NCBI GenBank assembly: GCA_024305405.1
Contig: JAKNDB010000065.1
Location: 62,001 to 126,000 of the forward strand
From: Dirofilaria immitis
Lineage: Eukaryota; Nematoda; Chromadorea; Rhabditida; Onchocercidae
Direction: 5' to 3'
DNA length: 64,000 nt
Shown here: positions 1-10,460 of the stretch, piece after piece
How the letters are laid out: the number at the start of each line of letters is the position of its first letter
How positions within the stretch are numbered: the first letter of the stretch is position 1
Made by a program: the position numbers and the translations under genes
The notes under the pieces: generated by a model
Told to the model about the DNA's origin: nothing
Seen by the model: the letters and a program-made list of their open reading frames with translations, nothing else
Database searches by the model: none

Positions 1-1640
1 AGCTCTTCTCTTAGCTCTTTTTCATCTTTTGTTTTCACAAGAAACGTCGATGCTTCAACATTGCTACCGTGAAATATTATGGATGAAAATGGATAATAGT
101 AACTGAAATTATGATTACTAGTATTGAAAATTGATATGCATTGGTTATTTATACTGAATTGGTTTGATATTTCTTTTGTAATATTTTCGCCAAAATCTGA
201 TATCTTTCCGATTACTTTCCTGCAAGTTATCATAAAATTTATGACACCTTCTAATGCATATAATAATCGACTTACGACGGCATGTTAGGAAAATACATAT
301 AAGATTTGACATAAATGATAGGTAGCGAACGGTTTTTCCTGATTGAAAGAATATCAGAGGTTGCTGATTCCATTTCAGACCATGAAACTTTTGAGAAAAT
401 GAAAACTAATTTCGCTTCCTTCTGAAAATTGCGATCCATTTGTTTCCTTATACGAACAATTTGTTCAACAATGAAATATTATCGAAAATAAAAATACTTT
501 TAAATTATAGGAATTGCTAAAAAATATTGAAAAATTAATAAATACTTAAAGATTTTAGAAAAAGAAAAATATTCAGTAATTATTACTATTGCTGTCTTCC
601 ATTTGCTTTTATGTTCAGTGACGTAATTTCTGAAAATTAATTATTAACATTAATTTCAGGCGAATAGATAGACCATTGCATTATGCTATATTTTCCACAG
701 ATAAAACACTGCAAATTGCGCTTTTCATTTCTAACTCAATAATAATTGTAATAATTGTCACCAATAAAATGAAGCTAACAATGATACTAAGGATGATGCG
801 TAACATAATGTTCCAAAGTGGATGATGAAACTAACTCTTCAAAATTTCAGATCTTCTCTATCGAAGCATTTCAATGTTATGCAGTATTTTTATTATGATG
901 AAGGATATCGACTAAAATGAATTAATCGTCTCATGTTCAGAGTTTTGATCTCAGCAATTGAATTCGGTAAAAAAGCGAAAAATTTTGCTTTTAATAAAAC
1001 ATGTAACCAACTACCTCGAAATGATGGCACCCTTGACAACAGCGATATTTGGTGTGTACGCATTCGGAAAAAATATGGCATCTTTGGAAGCGCACTTGCA
1101 AATGTTGTCAACTGGAAGAAGTGATATTTTATTTTATTCGAGTAAACGAAATAGAAACTTTATATTTTTAAGCTAAATCAAATTGAATGATAAATCAATA
1201 ATTAAGAATTTGAAAGAAATGCAAAATCTTTGAAATTATTCACAATTTATTTGTGAAAATTGAGGAATAAGGCGAGAGTGACATCGATGAAAATATGCGA
1301 CGCTCGCTGGTTTACGTTTTATCGATTCCAGATCATTGCTTTCGTTGGGTGAAAATTGAGATTGCCATTTTGCAACCTAGAATAAGCTATTTTTTAAATC
1401 AAATTTTTTTCTGATAGTTCATGGTTTTCTGAATACATCCAGCAACTCAAACTTCAAGTAGCGTAATGAAATATATTTATGAGATTTCAATAATATGAGG
1501 GAATAATGTCATTGTGTTGAAAATTTTTTAATTTCTAAGAAACTAGAAAAATACAAGAGATTTATATCAATAAAATTTTAATGGATTAAAATAAATATAT
1601 TAAAATGCTGACTTTATTAAAGATCAAATTTTATGCCTTA
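1..1640. other. AT-rich sequence without a supported gene
   Basis: No exon set could be assembled here. Short open frames on both strands around 890-1180 overlap one another and lack convincing splice partners. A slightly more GC-rich patch at about 1270-1380 is open on the plus strand for some 30 codons, but nothing recognisable is encoded. Confidence 0.4.
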
Positions 1641-1647
1641 GCAAATT

Positions 1648-1820
1648 TCAAAAATTAAAATTAACCGCGAAAAAATCTCTATAAATATCTTCAGATGTTT
1701 CATATGTTGGAAAGATCCATCGATCAATTGGATTGGTTATGTTACCGTCCTTGATAAACAATGGTTTAATCCGTTTCAGCAATACTTCCGTTGCAAATAC
1801 GCATAACGATTTACCACTTC
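1648..1820 (-). CDS. candidate terminal exon, unknown protein
   Basis: The minus strand is open for about 57 codons and ends in TGA at 1648-1650. The composition looks coding: the C-terminal stretch includes IKPLFIKDGNITNP and ETSEDIYRDFF. It lies downstream, in the same direction, of the three exons at 1998-2393 and may be the last exon of that gene. No acceptor gives a clean phase match to the exon ending at 1998, so the join is unproven. The alternative frame is open for only part of the stretch. No family was recognised. Confidence 0.3.
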
Positions 1821-1997
1821 TTCAATACGATAAGTTGAAAGAAAGAAGTGATGGCAGATGATAGATTGATCTTATCATTTTGTTATTATTGGGAGAAAGT
1901 GAAAATTTATGAATAAATTTATGAACTGAATGTAAAAGACCAACATGCGCACAGGGAGCAAATCAGAGCTGGGGAGAGCTGCAAGATATTTTCCTAC

Positions 1998-2393
1998 TGA
2001 ATCCAGTATCGGAACAGCGCAAGCCATATATTTCAAATATAACCCATTTAAATTTGATTCGTCATCATTTATATCTCCTAAACTATTTAATTTTACAAAA
2101 TTAAATTAATCGATGGCAAAGACCTTCAAATTTACCTGCTAGCTTTATTCTTTTCCTAGCCCTGTGGGATTGACTATTCGAACATTCGCCAGCTTCATCA
2201 CATTCCACAGTGTTTATTTCGCCTAAATAATTTAATTTTGCTTAGTTAAACCAAATAGATGAATGAAATCCTTAAATTTACCTGTAGGAGTTGTAGTGAT
2301 TGGTGTACCGTTGATTAATACGGAACAAAGAAAAATGAATAGCAATGTAAAAAGAATTTGAATTTCCAAGTATTTCCAGATGTGGAAAGTCAT
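1998..2393 (-). CDS. putative secreted protein, first three exons
   Basis: Three minus-strand exons share consistent phase: 2393-2282 (ATG, 37 codons plus 1 nt), 2222-2136 and 2077-1998. Both introns are short (59 and 58 nt), start GTAAATTT and end TTTAG. Exon 1 encodes a strong signal peptide (hydrophobic core ILFTLLFIFLCSV) and then a Thr/Pro-rich mature N terminus. Exon 2 is acidic with two cysteines, followed by a basic run (RARKRIK) that could be a processing site. Exon 3 is open and can splice at a GTAGG donor next to 1998. The product would be secreted. No family was recognised. Support comes from the signal peptide, matched splice sites and phase. The 3' end is unresolved; the open frame at 1648-1820 is a candidate. 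Confidence 0.45.
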
Positions 2394-2918
2394 ATTTGAA
2401 GACTGCTAAGGTCTAAAAGATGTTGCATATTACATGTAATCATTAATCACAGCATTTTTGTTTCTAATTAAATAATTCAAATTTGTCAGACTTCACGCCT
2501 TATATAATAATATTCATAGCAGCAACTTCATAAAATTTCAAATATTTTCAGGCAAAATTTAGCATTTACTTGCAAATTTGAGAAACATTGTGAATCTTTT
2601 GAATCAACTTGCTTATCAAAAAATGGAATAAATAATATGGTATAATTATCAGAGCAAATTTTATTCATAATTTTTATCTCTTATTAATAGGTGTGATTAA
2701 AACAGAAAATTCGCCGAGGATTTAAAATTTAGTTTAAAAAATTTGATAAGAACCACAATGATATCATTTTGGCAAATAGACAATACATTATTTGATGCTG
2801 AAAGGAAGAGTTATTTGCTGTGATAGTTACGCGTCATAAAAAAATTCTATTTTCAACAGTTTGAATAAATCAGTTAATTAGCATAACAAAATCACTGAGT
2901 GACATAACGGTGATTTAG

Positions 2919-3249
2919 AGTGAATAGAAGAGATTATTGTAGTTTTATTGACAATTTCATTCGCCCACTGATAAAAAATTTTTTAAATGAAAGACCAAAC
3001 ATCAACGCTAAAGTGAAAATTATTAATAAAGAATATAATTACATATTCAAGACTGTGAGTACCGTTTTACCCTTTGTGTATTATTTATTATTATTTAATT
3101 GATTAAAAAAAATTTTTTAGTTGCAGTTGTAATAAATTTCATATTGTATTCATTTCATTTCATCACTTAGATTTTCATGTGTTATTGTAATCCACAATAT
3201 GTTGTTACCAAAAAGTTTTTCATGTGGCATGATCTTCGATTTTTGTATG
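2919..3249 (+). CDS. candidate two-exon gene fragment, unknown
   Basis: Exon 2919-3054 is preceded by TTTAG and followed by GTGAGT. Exon 3171-3249 is preceded by CACTTAG and followed by GTAAGG. The first exon ends in phase 0 and the second opens in phase 0, giving a joined frame of about 70 codons without stops. The second exon is Cys/aromatic rich (CYCNPQYVV, FFMWHDLRF). No upstream exon with a start codon and no downstream partner were found. This may be a partial gene or a pseudogene, and no family was recognised. Confidence 0.3.
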
Positions 3250-3359
3250 GTAAGGTTTTTATGATATTTCAGATATTAAATACAAACATATTTATTAGAT
3301 CAGAAATGAAAATAGTCGCTTAAATTTTTTTCACCCATATAACTGACATATACTATAAT

Positions 3360-3800
3360 TTAATGATTAAGATTATGTTAAATCATATCCACTTTATAAT
3401 TATAATGTTTAATGAATAACAGGGATGATTTTCTAATTAGAAATACTACTGTAATTAGAAATGACAATTTATACTACATGGCAGGAAATTTGATAAAATA
3501 TTCCAAACGATTAAATCTTGTTTTCAATTTTTCTTTCTTTGTAAAGTGTATAGTATGATGATTTTGAAAACGAATGATCAAGTAAAAAATTTTTTCAATT
3601 ATTGGCATAAGCCAAATAGTTTGAACAAATAAATGGTTTTCCATTCAATTTTTTTCTTTCATTTGATAAAATGTTTTGACAATTTGTTTTGTTCAGACAA
3701 TGTCAGCAGTTCTATGATTATTATTTCGAAATTTTATGATTAAACTGAATAATTTTAATTGCTCTACAGAATAATTTTATTCCTTTTATGTCATGAAATG
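3360..3800 (-). repeat. dispersed repeat family R1, copy 1
   Basis: Read on the minus strand, this stretch matches 16380-16860 (plus) over several blocks, for example the shared string TATTTTATCAAATTTCC and a CAGACAAT...AACAAATTG block near 3690. A third relative is at 61955-62200. It is non-coding and too diverged to define ends or a class; a decayed non-autonomous transposon is possible. Confidence 0.45.
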
Positions 3801-3985
3801 CCTTTAACGCCTTGAAAATTAAATAAAACTTTTATTTACTCAAATGCAATATAGCAAAGTCGACAACTTTCTGCACGAAAGAACCGAAAGAAATAGTGAT
3901 TAGATAAAAATTAAGGAATTCATTATAAAAAAAAAAATAAAGGACACATCTCCTTACATGTGATGGTTCAATTGTTCAATATTTA

Positions 3986-4460
3986 GGTTGTACAAAGGAT
4001 ATATTGTCGTTCTTTTGCTGTTGATTAGACTGAACTGAGTTTAAATTTGGTGGAAGTTGCATTTGGTGGAGAAGGGTTCTTTGTGGACGAATTCGGGATT
4101 TATAAGGTTGTAGCACAAGAAGAATGCAATAACAATTTATTTTAAAGAAAACGGGAACGTTTACCTTGGTAAAACTGTAGACAACTGTCAATAAATAAAA
4201 TAAAAAAAAAACTGATCCGATACAAAGTCATGGTCCTTTATATAGAAGATTTTGTAAGGAGGAGATTTACAAGGATGGATATATTTAGACATAAGAAATC
4301 CTTTATGAAATGAGAACATCCGCCGGAAACGGCGCCATGAGAATTGTTTACATTTCATAAGCAATGAATGACTCATAGAAAAAATAAAGATTTAGAAATA
4401 TTAAAATTTAGTTTCGAGAAAATTCTCGACATATATAGGTTGTACGAAAAGGATATATAT
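3986..4460. repeat. 23-bp tandem pair split by an LTR
   Basis: The left flank (3985-4004) and right flank (4437-4458) of the solo LTR carry near-identical copies of AGGTTGTAC..AAAGGATATAT. Removing the LTR and one copy of its target duplication leaves an adjacent tandem pair, so the element landed at the junction of a pre-existing duplication. Confidence 0.6.
4005..4431 (-). mobile_element. solo LTR, BEL/Pao family 2
   Basis: On the minus strand this starts TGTCGAGAATTTTCTCGA at 4431 and ends GAACGACA at 4005 (427 bp), so it has TG...CA termini. It is flanked by perfect 5-bp duplications TATAT (4000-4004 and 4432-4436), the length expected for BEL/Pao integration. It is clearly homologous to the LTR at 55789-56287, sharing a CATGGCGCCGTTTCCGGCGG block, a TATATAAAGGACC TATA-like promoter and the CAGTTCAGTCTAATCAA 3' end. 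No internal region is attached, so it is a product of LTR-LTR recombination. Confidence 0.85.
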
Positions 4461-4980
4461 GCAATAAATAGCCGATTATATTTCAATAAACATAATAGGA
4501 CAACGCAAGACAAAAACTGTTCGAGTGCAAAAAATTTAATAGAATCAGCTATCTGAAATTGAAAGCCATTAGCAAGATATCCTGTGCTATTCTACCTTTT
4601 GAGGAGTAAGATTTTCATAAAAATCATTATTGATTTGCACAACAGGAGCACCAACACATGCACCAAGTGGCAATTATGATGTGTTAATACTAGACACTGC
4701 AGGCATATCGAGACTGCTGCACCAAAGAATTTGATCTCTAACAATAGATTGGTAGAATTATTTGAAAGACTGATATATTGTGGCACTACTATTCATCTTT
4801 CCAATTGTTCATTTATACTTACCTTTCCTACATGAAATCTCGTACATGATCGCTACAATACTTCTTTCTTCATCTCATCATGTGCATGTATATATGTAGT
4901 GAAGAATTCTTCCACTTTTGCATTGCAACAAGGTACACAGGGTTGCAAATTCTTTATTTCCTTTCAAGCTCCAAACGTTG
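4440..4980. other. no supported gene
   Basis: Overlapping open frames of about 60 codons on both strands lack start or splice context. The minus strand may be a decayed extension of the retroelement fragment at 5000-5350, since short stretches still read as protein between stops. Confidence 0.35.
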
Positions 4981-4984
4981 CGAA

Positions 4985-5350
4985 CGATAAAATTCACCAA
5001 TTTCAAACTTGGGTAATTAAACCTCATTTATTCGCGACAACGCACGTCGTCTGAGCATCACAATCGAATAATGCTACTATTTTATCTGGAATTTCTGCTG
5101 TATCTAAATTAATTACTGTTCGTTTCGAATGTTTTATTACTGGGTTGAATTTGTTTCTTTTTCGAATTTGTTTCTTCTTCACACATAGAAGACCTTGCAG
5201 CTAGAATCATCAATAGATCAGATTTCTGTAAACCACGAAGAAGCTAGAGTCCGGTTGTAACATCCAGCATTTCTGGATTATTTTTTAGCGTGCTTATTTT
5301 TTCAACTACATCTTCAACTGAGCTTGCAATCTTTACATACGTCTTCTCGC
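4985..5350 (-). pseudogene. decayed BEL/Pao pol fragment (aspartic protease)
   Basis: On the minus strand, about 5120-5040 translates to a segment that aligns without gaps to the protease of the BEL copy at 57.7 kb. The shared pattern is V-I-N....E-I......L-F-D..A-Q-T..V, about half identical over 27 residues. The catalytic D-T/S-G triad is replaced by D-C-D, so it would be inactive. Upstream (5350-5160) is a partly open stretch with one in-frame stop. Downstream the frame is full of stops. This is an ancient fragment without LTRs of its own. Confidence 0.45.
5003..5023 (-). ncRNA. SL1 spliced-leader-like sequence
   Basis: The minus strand matches the first 21 of the 22 nt of the conserved nematode SL1 leader, including the core TTTAATTACCCAAGTTT. 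The 22nd base is A instead of G, and no GT donor follows, so this is not an obvious functional SL RNA gene; no clear Sm site or 3' stem follows either. A 21-nt match is far beyond chance in 64 kb. It lies inside a stretch that otherwise reads as a decayed BEL protease. See the related motifs at 20105, 22785 and 34937. Confidence 0.55.
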
Positions 5351-5399
5351 TTTGATTGGTCCGACTAATTATACTAGATCGTTATAGTATAACATAACG

Positions 5400-6610
5400 C
5401 GGTAATATGGCAAATCGAAAATTATTCGAAAAATTTTCATTTTTATGCATGTACATTGATATATATATATATATTTATGTATTTACTCTCCAACTGAGCA
5501 ATGTGTATGCGTAAAAGCAGATCAAAAACGGTAATAATTCTGTTCAATTTTAACATAAAACAAAATTTATTCTTCGGCAAAGCTTGAAAAGAAGGGAAAA
5601 AATAATTTCAATAATAAAAAAATTTATTGCAAGCAATTCTAACAATAATAATAACAGAATTTGAATAAAATTGAACAGAATTATTCAAAAAATAATATAT
5701 CATATAAATTATTCATATAAATTATTTCAACATATCATATACGCAATAATTATTTTTGCGGCGGTCGACAATATAAATCGAAGTAATTCGAAAAATAAAT
5801 AGAAATAGAAAAAAATATAGAAAAAAATAGAAAAAAATTAAAATGAAAACGACAGAGTAATGGTTGGATGGAAGTAATATGGCATAAATTGAAATAATCG
5901 ATTAATTAACAGCAAAATGAATTGAATGATTGTTATGATTATTAAATTTTTTTCCACCCAAAATTTAATCAAATAACAATAACAATTTCGTTTCATTCTT
6001 TGTTCTAAACTTGTATAAATTACATAATAGATTAATTAAAAATTTATATCCTCATTCATCATTTCAACATATTTATTAAGCTGCTATTATTTAATTAAAA
6101 TTTAATAAAGCAAAGAAAAAACATGCAAAAATTATTTAATTAAAAATTTTTAATAAAAAACTAATCAATGTGTTGATATACAATAATCAATTATATTCTT
6201 TAAATTATGCTATACGCTATTTAACAGTAGAATAATTTTTTCTATCCTATCATTTATTAATTTTTATTGTGATAATTTCATGATTATCATGATTAATTTT
6301 ATGATCGATTTCATAATTAGCTTGATGACTAAATCCGATAATTTGCAGAAATTTAGAAAATCTGTGAAAATTAAGCAAGTGCATTGTACTAGAAAATAGC
6401 TTATCAATTATCAACTAGCTCATCAATTAATTTTTATTATAATAGAATGAATATGTCTAGCAAGTAAATTAGCATTTATCTGTTAAATGTTATAAGAAAA
6501 AGAACTTTTGACATTTTCACATTTTACATTCAACCGTTATCAATGAAAGATACTGAAAAATTATCATGATTTGATTTTACTTTGTATCAGTTTTGGTATA
6601 TTATTTGATA
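5400..6610. other. AT-rich non-coding sequence
   Basis: Dominated by A/T runs and a short (TA)n tract at 5460-5474. If the 5.8S copy at 6620 came from an rDNA unit, the 300-400 bp just below 6620 could be ITS2-like, but no 28S start is visible. Confidence 0.4.
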
Positions 6611-6619
6611 ATTTAATCG

Positions 6620-6776
6620 ATCTTGACCCTCAACCAGACGTACTATCGGGAATCAACCCGATGGTGCAATGTGCATTCGAAATCTTTGTGCTCAATGCGT
6701 CTGCAATTCGCACTATTTATCACAGCTAGCTACGTTCTTCATCGATCCACCATCTAAGTGATTCCCGCTAAGAGTT
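6620..6776 (-). rRNA. 5.8S rRNA sequence, isolated copy
   Basis: The minus strand opens AACTCTTAGCGG and contains the conserved blocks GTGCGAATTGCAGACGCATT, GAGCACAAAGATTTCGAATG and CGGGTTGATTCCCGAT, ending GGTTGAGGGTCAAG. This is the whole 5.8S length (about 157 nt). The region after GCGG (normally TGGATCACT followed by a variable stretch and GTCGATGAAGAAC) is partly diverged. No 18S 3' end or 28S 5' end is visible within 1 kb on either side, and a BEL element begins 0.5 kb away. It is best called an rDNA orphon, probably not a working unit. Identity as 5.8S is secure; function is not. Confidence 0.85.
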
Positions 6777-6779
6777 AAA

Positions 6780-7256
6780 AAATTATTATATCAATTGATG
6801 AAATAAATAATAATTATATATTAGTGTTTAGATGTGTATGTATTATTTTGTTCGTAACATACTAGCTAAAACAAAAATTTTTTGAATTTCTATTTTCATA
6901 AAAATATAGAAATTTCAAAATATTTCTTTAACATTTAGTTCGACGTCTTCTTAATAAATTTTTGTACAAGTATTTAATTAAATTCAATTTTGGATAACTT
7001 TTCTTTAAAATGAAAAGTTTCAAAAAATATCTACCGTTATATTTCTAAATAAATGCAGAAATTAATTGATAAAAGTGAATCAAAAATTATTTGAAAATTT
7101 TTCACTTTTACGCAAATACATGCATACATACATTTATATATTTATGTGTTTATAAGCATAAAGCAAAATTAATTTTTAGGCACAACTTGAAAACTCTAAA
7201 ACTCAAATTTCATTACAAGAAACTTGAGTTTAATACAAAAAGGTTCTGATTATGAA
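6780..7256. other. AT-rich sequence, nothing recognised
   Basis: Flank between the 5.8S copy and the BEL insertion. If an ITS1 were present it would lie here, but no 18S end is seen. Confidence 0.4.
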
Positions 7257-7261
7257 AATTG
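7257..7261. repeat. target-site duplication (AATTG), left
   Basis: Matches the 5 bp after the 3' LTR (14677-14681) exactly. Confidence 0.9.
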
Positions 7262-7593
7262 TGTCGGGAAACCGAGAGGAAATTAATTCAAATTTATAAA
7301 AACAAATAATTAAGCCATCAACGATTTCCTGTTTCTCACACTAATCAAAACATTTATTTAAATTTTCTTGTTCATCATTCACCCAAAATCCTTTCCACAC
7401 ATTATTCATCATTTGTTCCTCTTAAAACATCTGTTTTATCCATTTACAAATCTTTCCAATCCAAATTTTTTTCTCATCACGCCCCTTTTATCACCCTATA
7501 TAATCACAATCACAGCAACAGATGCAAGCTTGTTTTTTAAAATAAAAATTCGTCACTTGTTGATTGTCCCCGCAACAAAAATCTTCCACAACA
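7262..7593 (+). repeat. 5' LTR, BEL family 1
   Basis: Starts TGTCGGGAAACCGAG and ends CTTCCACAACA. The first bases can fold as a short stem with a GAAA loop (TCGG-GAAA-CCGA). A TATA-like CTATATAA lies near 7497. Compared with the 3' LTR it lacks a 31-33-bp internal duplication and about 17 bp near the left end. Substitutions elsewhere are few. Confidence 0.9.
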
Positions 7594-7599
7594 AATTTT

Positions 7600-7617
7600 T
7601 GGTGCCACAAGCCAGGA
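7600..7617 (+). other. tRNA primer-binding site
   Basis: TGGTGCCACAAGCCAGGA starts 6 nt after the LTR with the TGG complementary to a tRNA CCA end. The equivalent site of the other BEL copy (56298-56315) matches at 15 of 18 positions. Which tRNA primes was not determined. Confidence 0.6.
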
Positions 7618-7627
7618 AGTCACCGGG

Positions 7628-8548
7628 ATGTCAACCAGCTTAATCAAAAGCGCTCAACCGACATTAGAGAAACTTGAGCTACTGCTCACCGAAATAAACG
7701 AATTGGATTTATCGGATTTATTGCCGGTCGATCAACAATTAACGCAGGAAGAAACGCGTCACCTATACGAAGTTCGAAAACGAACTATTGGAGAAAAATT
7801 GGAAAAAATCGAGCAATATGTTAGTATTCTTGAAATTATCAACAACAGTTGGCTCGACTATATCCAGAAAACGAAAAATGCAGCAAGAAAGAAAGAAGAG
7901 GAAGAAATTTATATCGAAATGGCTGATCAAGAAAAAGGTATTTTAAGATTATTAAGTCAAGGTAGGGAAGTCAAAACTACTTTAAAGTTATATAATAAGG
8001 ATCTTGAGATAGCCATTCGTAACCTAACATCGGGACATATAAGTCAAGGTAATCTAAAAGAAGTATCTGCAATTGGCCCACAAGTAAGAGTGCACTTACC
8101 ACAACTACAATTACCCACATTTAGTGGGGATCCTAAAACGTGGAGGCAGTTCTGGAATAGTTTCGATGTAGCAGTGCATTTTCAAGCTATACCAGACGTT
8201 CAAAAACTAAACTATTTAATGTCCTGCTTAAGAGGAGAAGCTCTATTAGCTGTCAGAGGTTACGATATTGCCCCTCAAAATTACGATATCATTCGAAAGG
8301 TATTAATTGAAAAATTCGATGAGGATTCTATTATCAAGAAATCCTTATATGCTGAACTGCAATCTATCAAAAGAAGTGATCGAGATTGGAAAGCAACAAC
8401 AGAAGCAATTGAAAGAATACTACGACAGCTAGAAGCGATCGGAGAAAATTTGGACCATTGTAGTATCGAAACTTCTATAGGAAGTAAGCTACCTATTTGG
8501 ATATTACACAAAGTTTATGAACAAAAGAAAGAGGAGCTTGGTCAATAG
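7628..8548 (+). CDS. BEL/Pao gag polyprotein (N-terminal part)
   Basis: 306 codons from the ATG just after the primer-binding site. The N-terminal half is charged and predicted helical/coiled-coil. Residues about 155-290 form the DUF1759 gag core, with LPTFSGDPKTWRQFW as the signature and LRGEAL.A..GYD.....Y further on. Capsid assembly is the expected role. The frame stops at 8546, just where the protein should run on into the nucleocapsid; the continuation is open in another frame from about 8530. The BEL copy at 57.2 kb loses its frame at the same place. Confidence 0.85.
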   Translation: MSTSLIKSAQPTLEKLELLLTEINELDLSDLLPVDQQLTQEETRHLYEVRKRTIGEKLEKIEQYVSILEIINNSWLDYIQKTKNAARKKEEEEIYIEMADQEKGILRLLSQGREVKTTLKLYNKDLEIAIRNLTSGHISQGNLKEVSAIGPQVRVHLPQLQLPTFSGDPKTWRQFWNSFDVAVHFQAIPDVQKLNYLMSCLRGEALLAVRGYDIAPQNYDIIRKVLIEKFDEDSIIKKSLYAELQSIKRSDRDWKATTEAIERILRQLEAIGENLDHCSIETSIGSKLPIWILHKVYEQKKEELGQ

Positions 8549-9239
8549 ATCGACTCCAGCAAATATTAGGAGAATTAGTTCAAATAAATGAAGAAGTAGC
8601 TAGAAACCAATCCTTTAGCAATGAGAAGAAATCGATAGATTTCAAACAAAAACGAGCATCACATAATAATAAGAGAGAAACCTCTGCGTTATCTACAATA
8701 AAACAATTTAAATCAACCAAATCAAGTGGTCATGAGTCAACCACACAACCCAAGAAAATTGCTAGGGATAAAAGACCTTGTGCATTTTGTAACAAGGACC
8801 ATTAGGATAACGAATGCTCCACGTATCCCACACTCAAACAGCGAATGGAATATCTAAGAAAAAATAACGCATGTCTTAATTGCCTTCGGACGGGGCACGC
8901 AACAAATAATTGTAACAAAAGAAACGCTCATGTTTCCATTGCAAGAATCCTCACAACACTGCGCTGTGTTATGTGAAATATGGTATTCAAACTGCCGAAT
9001 CAAGGAACTCAGCAAACGTAATTAACTCAATAGCTCAATCAACACATCAACAAGGTCAGGAAATTTTGCTTTTATGTAAAGAAATTGAAATAATTAACCC
9101 GATCATGCCGGAAAATCATGAAGAAGTTTTAGTACTATTTGATATAGGATCACAGTCATCTTTTATATCGACAAAATTAGCAAATCGATTAAGGTTAAAA
9201 AAAAGAAACGGAAAATCTAAGTATTTCTTCATTTGGTAA
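8549..9239 (+). pseudogene. BEL/Pao nucleocapsid and aspartic protease, broken
   Basis: Contains BEL-type zinc knuckles: CAFCNKDH at about 8785, CLNCLRTGH at about 8876 and CFHCKNPHNTALC at about 8930. The first carries a TAG stop (8813-8815) where the copy at 57.4 kb has TGG (Trp). A frameshift separates the second and third. The protease motif reads LFDIGSQSSF rather than LFDTGAQTSF as in the 57-kb copy, so the active-site Thr/Ser is lost. The element could not process a polyprotein. Confidence 0.8.
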
Positions 9240-9790
9240 TAAATTCCCGAGGTTACATCAAACTACTAAAGTGGATATCGGAGTAAAAACCGTCGACTCG
9301 GGAATTATAACTATTAATACTTATGTATTAGACTACCTAACGGAAAAATTAAAAGTAATTAAATCGAACTACCAAGATTTACCGCGCATGATAAGTCTAG
9401 AACAACTAGAACACGGAGGAGATTGGAAAAAAAATACTTATTGGAGCCGACTACTTTTTGACTTTATGTCACCATATGAATTCTACAAGACGTCATCAGG
9501 GTTCTACGTAATTCTCACAAAGGTTGGTCCTATAGTAACTGGAATTGGATACATTAAAAACTATTGTAGTAGTAAGACTTCAGACAAAATAGACAAAATT
9601 TCTGTTGAGGACAAAACAATGAAAGTAGGTAATGTCTGTCACTACGACTTCAGATATAGAACAATTTTGGAAGCTTGAACTGATAGGTATTCAAGAACAA
9701 CCAAATGCCTGTGATGATGAAAAGGCATTAGAACAATTTAAAAAGGAATCACGAAAAGAAATAACAGATATCAAGTTCGTTGGCCCTGAA
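9240..9790 (+). pseudogene. BEL/Pao protease-RT linker region
   Basis: Open in one frame from 9271 to 9678, then shifted. It corresponds to the poorly conserved spacer between protease and reverse transcriptase (YVLDYLTEKLKVI, then SPYEFYKTSSGFY). A frame change near 9235 separates it from the protease. Confidence 0.65.
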
Positions 9791-10460
9791 ATGATTCAAA
9801 GGTGAGTTTAAACGATAATTACGGTCTTTGTTTCGGAAGGCTGAAAACATTAGTTGAACGACTTCGGACTGACAAACTACTGTTTAATCGATACAATGAA
9901 GTAATTCTACAACAAGTGCAATCCAATATAATTGAAGAAGTGACTCCAAACATGAATCAGAGCAGTGTTATACATTATTTGCCTCATCACGAAGTATTAA
10001 CACCGGGTAAATCGACAACGAAATTAAGAATTGTTTACGACGCTTCAGCCCGACTAAAAGGTATGAAAAGCTTAAATGATGTTTTATACCGCGGCCCGAT
10101 TACCCTCCCCGACTTGGTAGGTGTATTACTTCGTTTTAGGACGATGGAAAATGTTGTAATAGCCGATATTGAAAAGGCATTCTTGCAATTGGAAATATTT
10201 CCATCGGAACGGAACTGCACTCGATTCTTATGGTTGAAGAATATTCAAGGAGAAGTAACTGACGACAATATCGTTTCCAAAGAGTTCCATTTGGGATCAT
10301 ATCATCCCCATTTTTACTTTCAGCGACTCTTAATTATCATTTAGAAACTCAGGGAAGCGAAATTGCCCTGGAAATTAGAAAAAATCTCTATGTCGATAAC
10401 ATTATACTGCCAACTAAGGGAACCAAGGAAGCACTCAAAAACTATGAAAAATGAAATCCA
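9791..10460 (+). pseudogene. BEL/Pao reverse transcriptase, broken
   Basis: The N-terminal RT half is open to 10344, with YLPHHEVLTPGKSTTKLRIV, then VYDAS and the first catalytic aspartate in VVIADIEKAFLQL. After a frame change near 10270 the second catalytic box appears as LYVDNIILP at about 10390, the YVDN form that BEL elements use. Order and spacing are normal for the family. The frame breaks mean no intact RT is encoded. Confidence 0.8.

Noticed and set aside
7368..7643. ORFs inside the LTRs (also 14495-14689)
   Set aside because: Chance open frames across LTR promoter sequence; they occur in two LTR copies simply because the LTRs are homologous.
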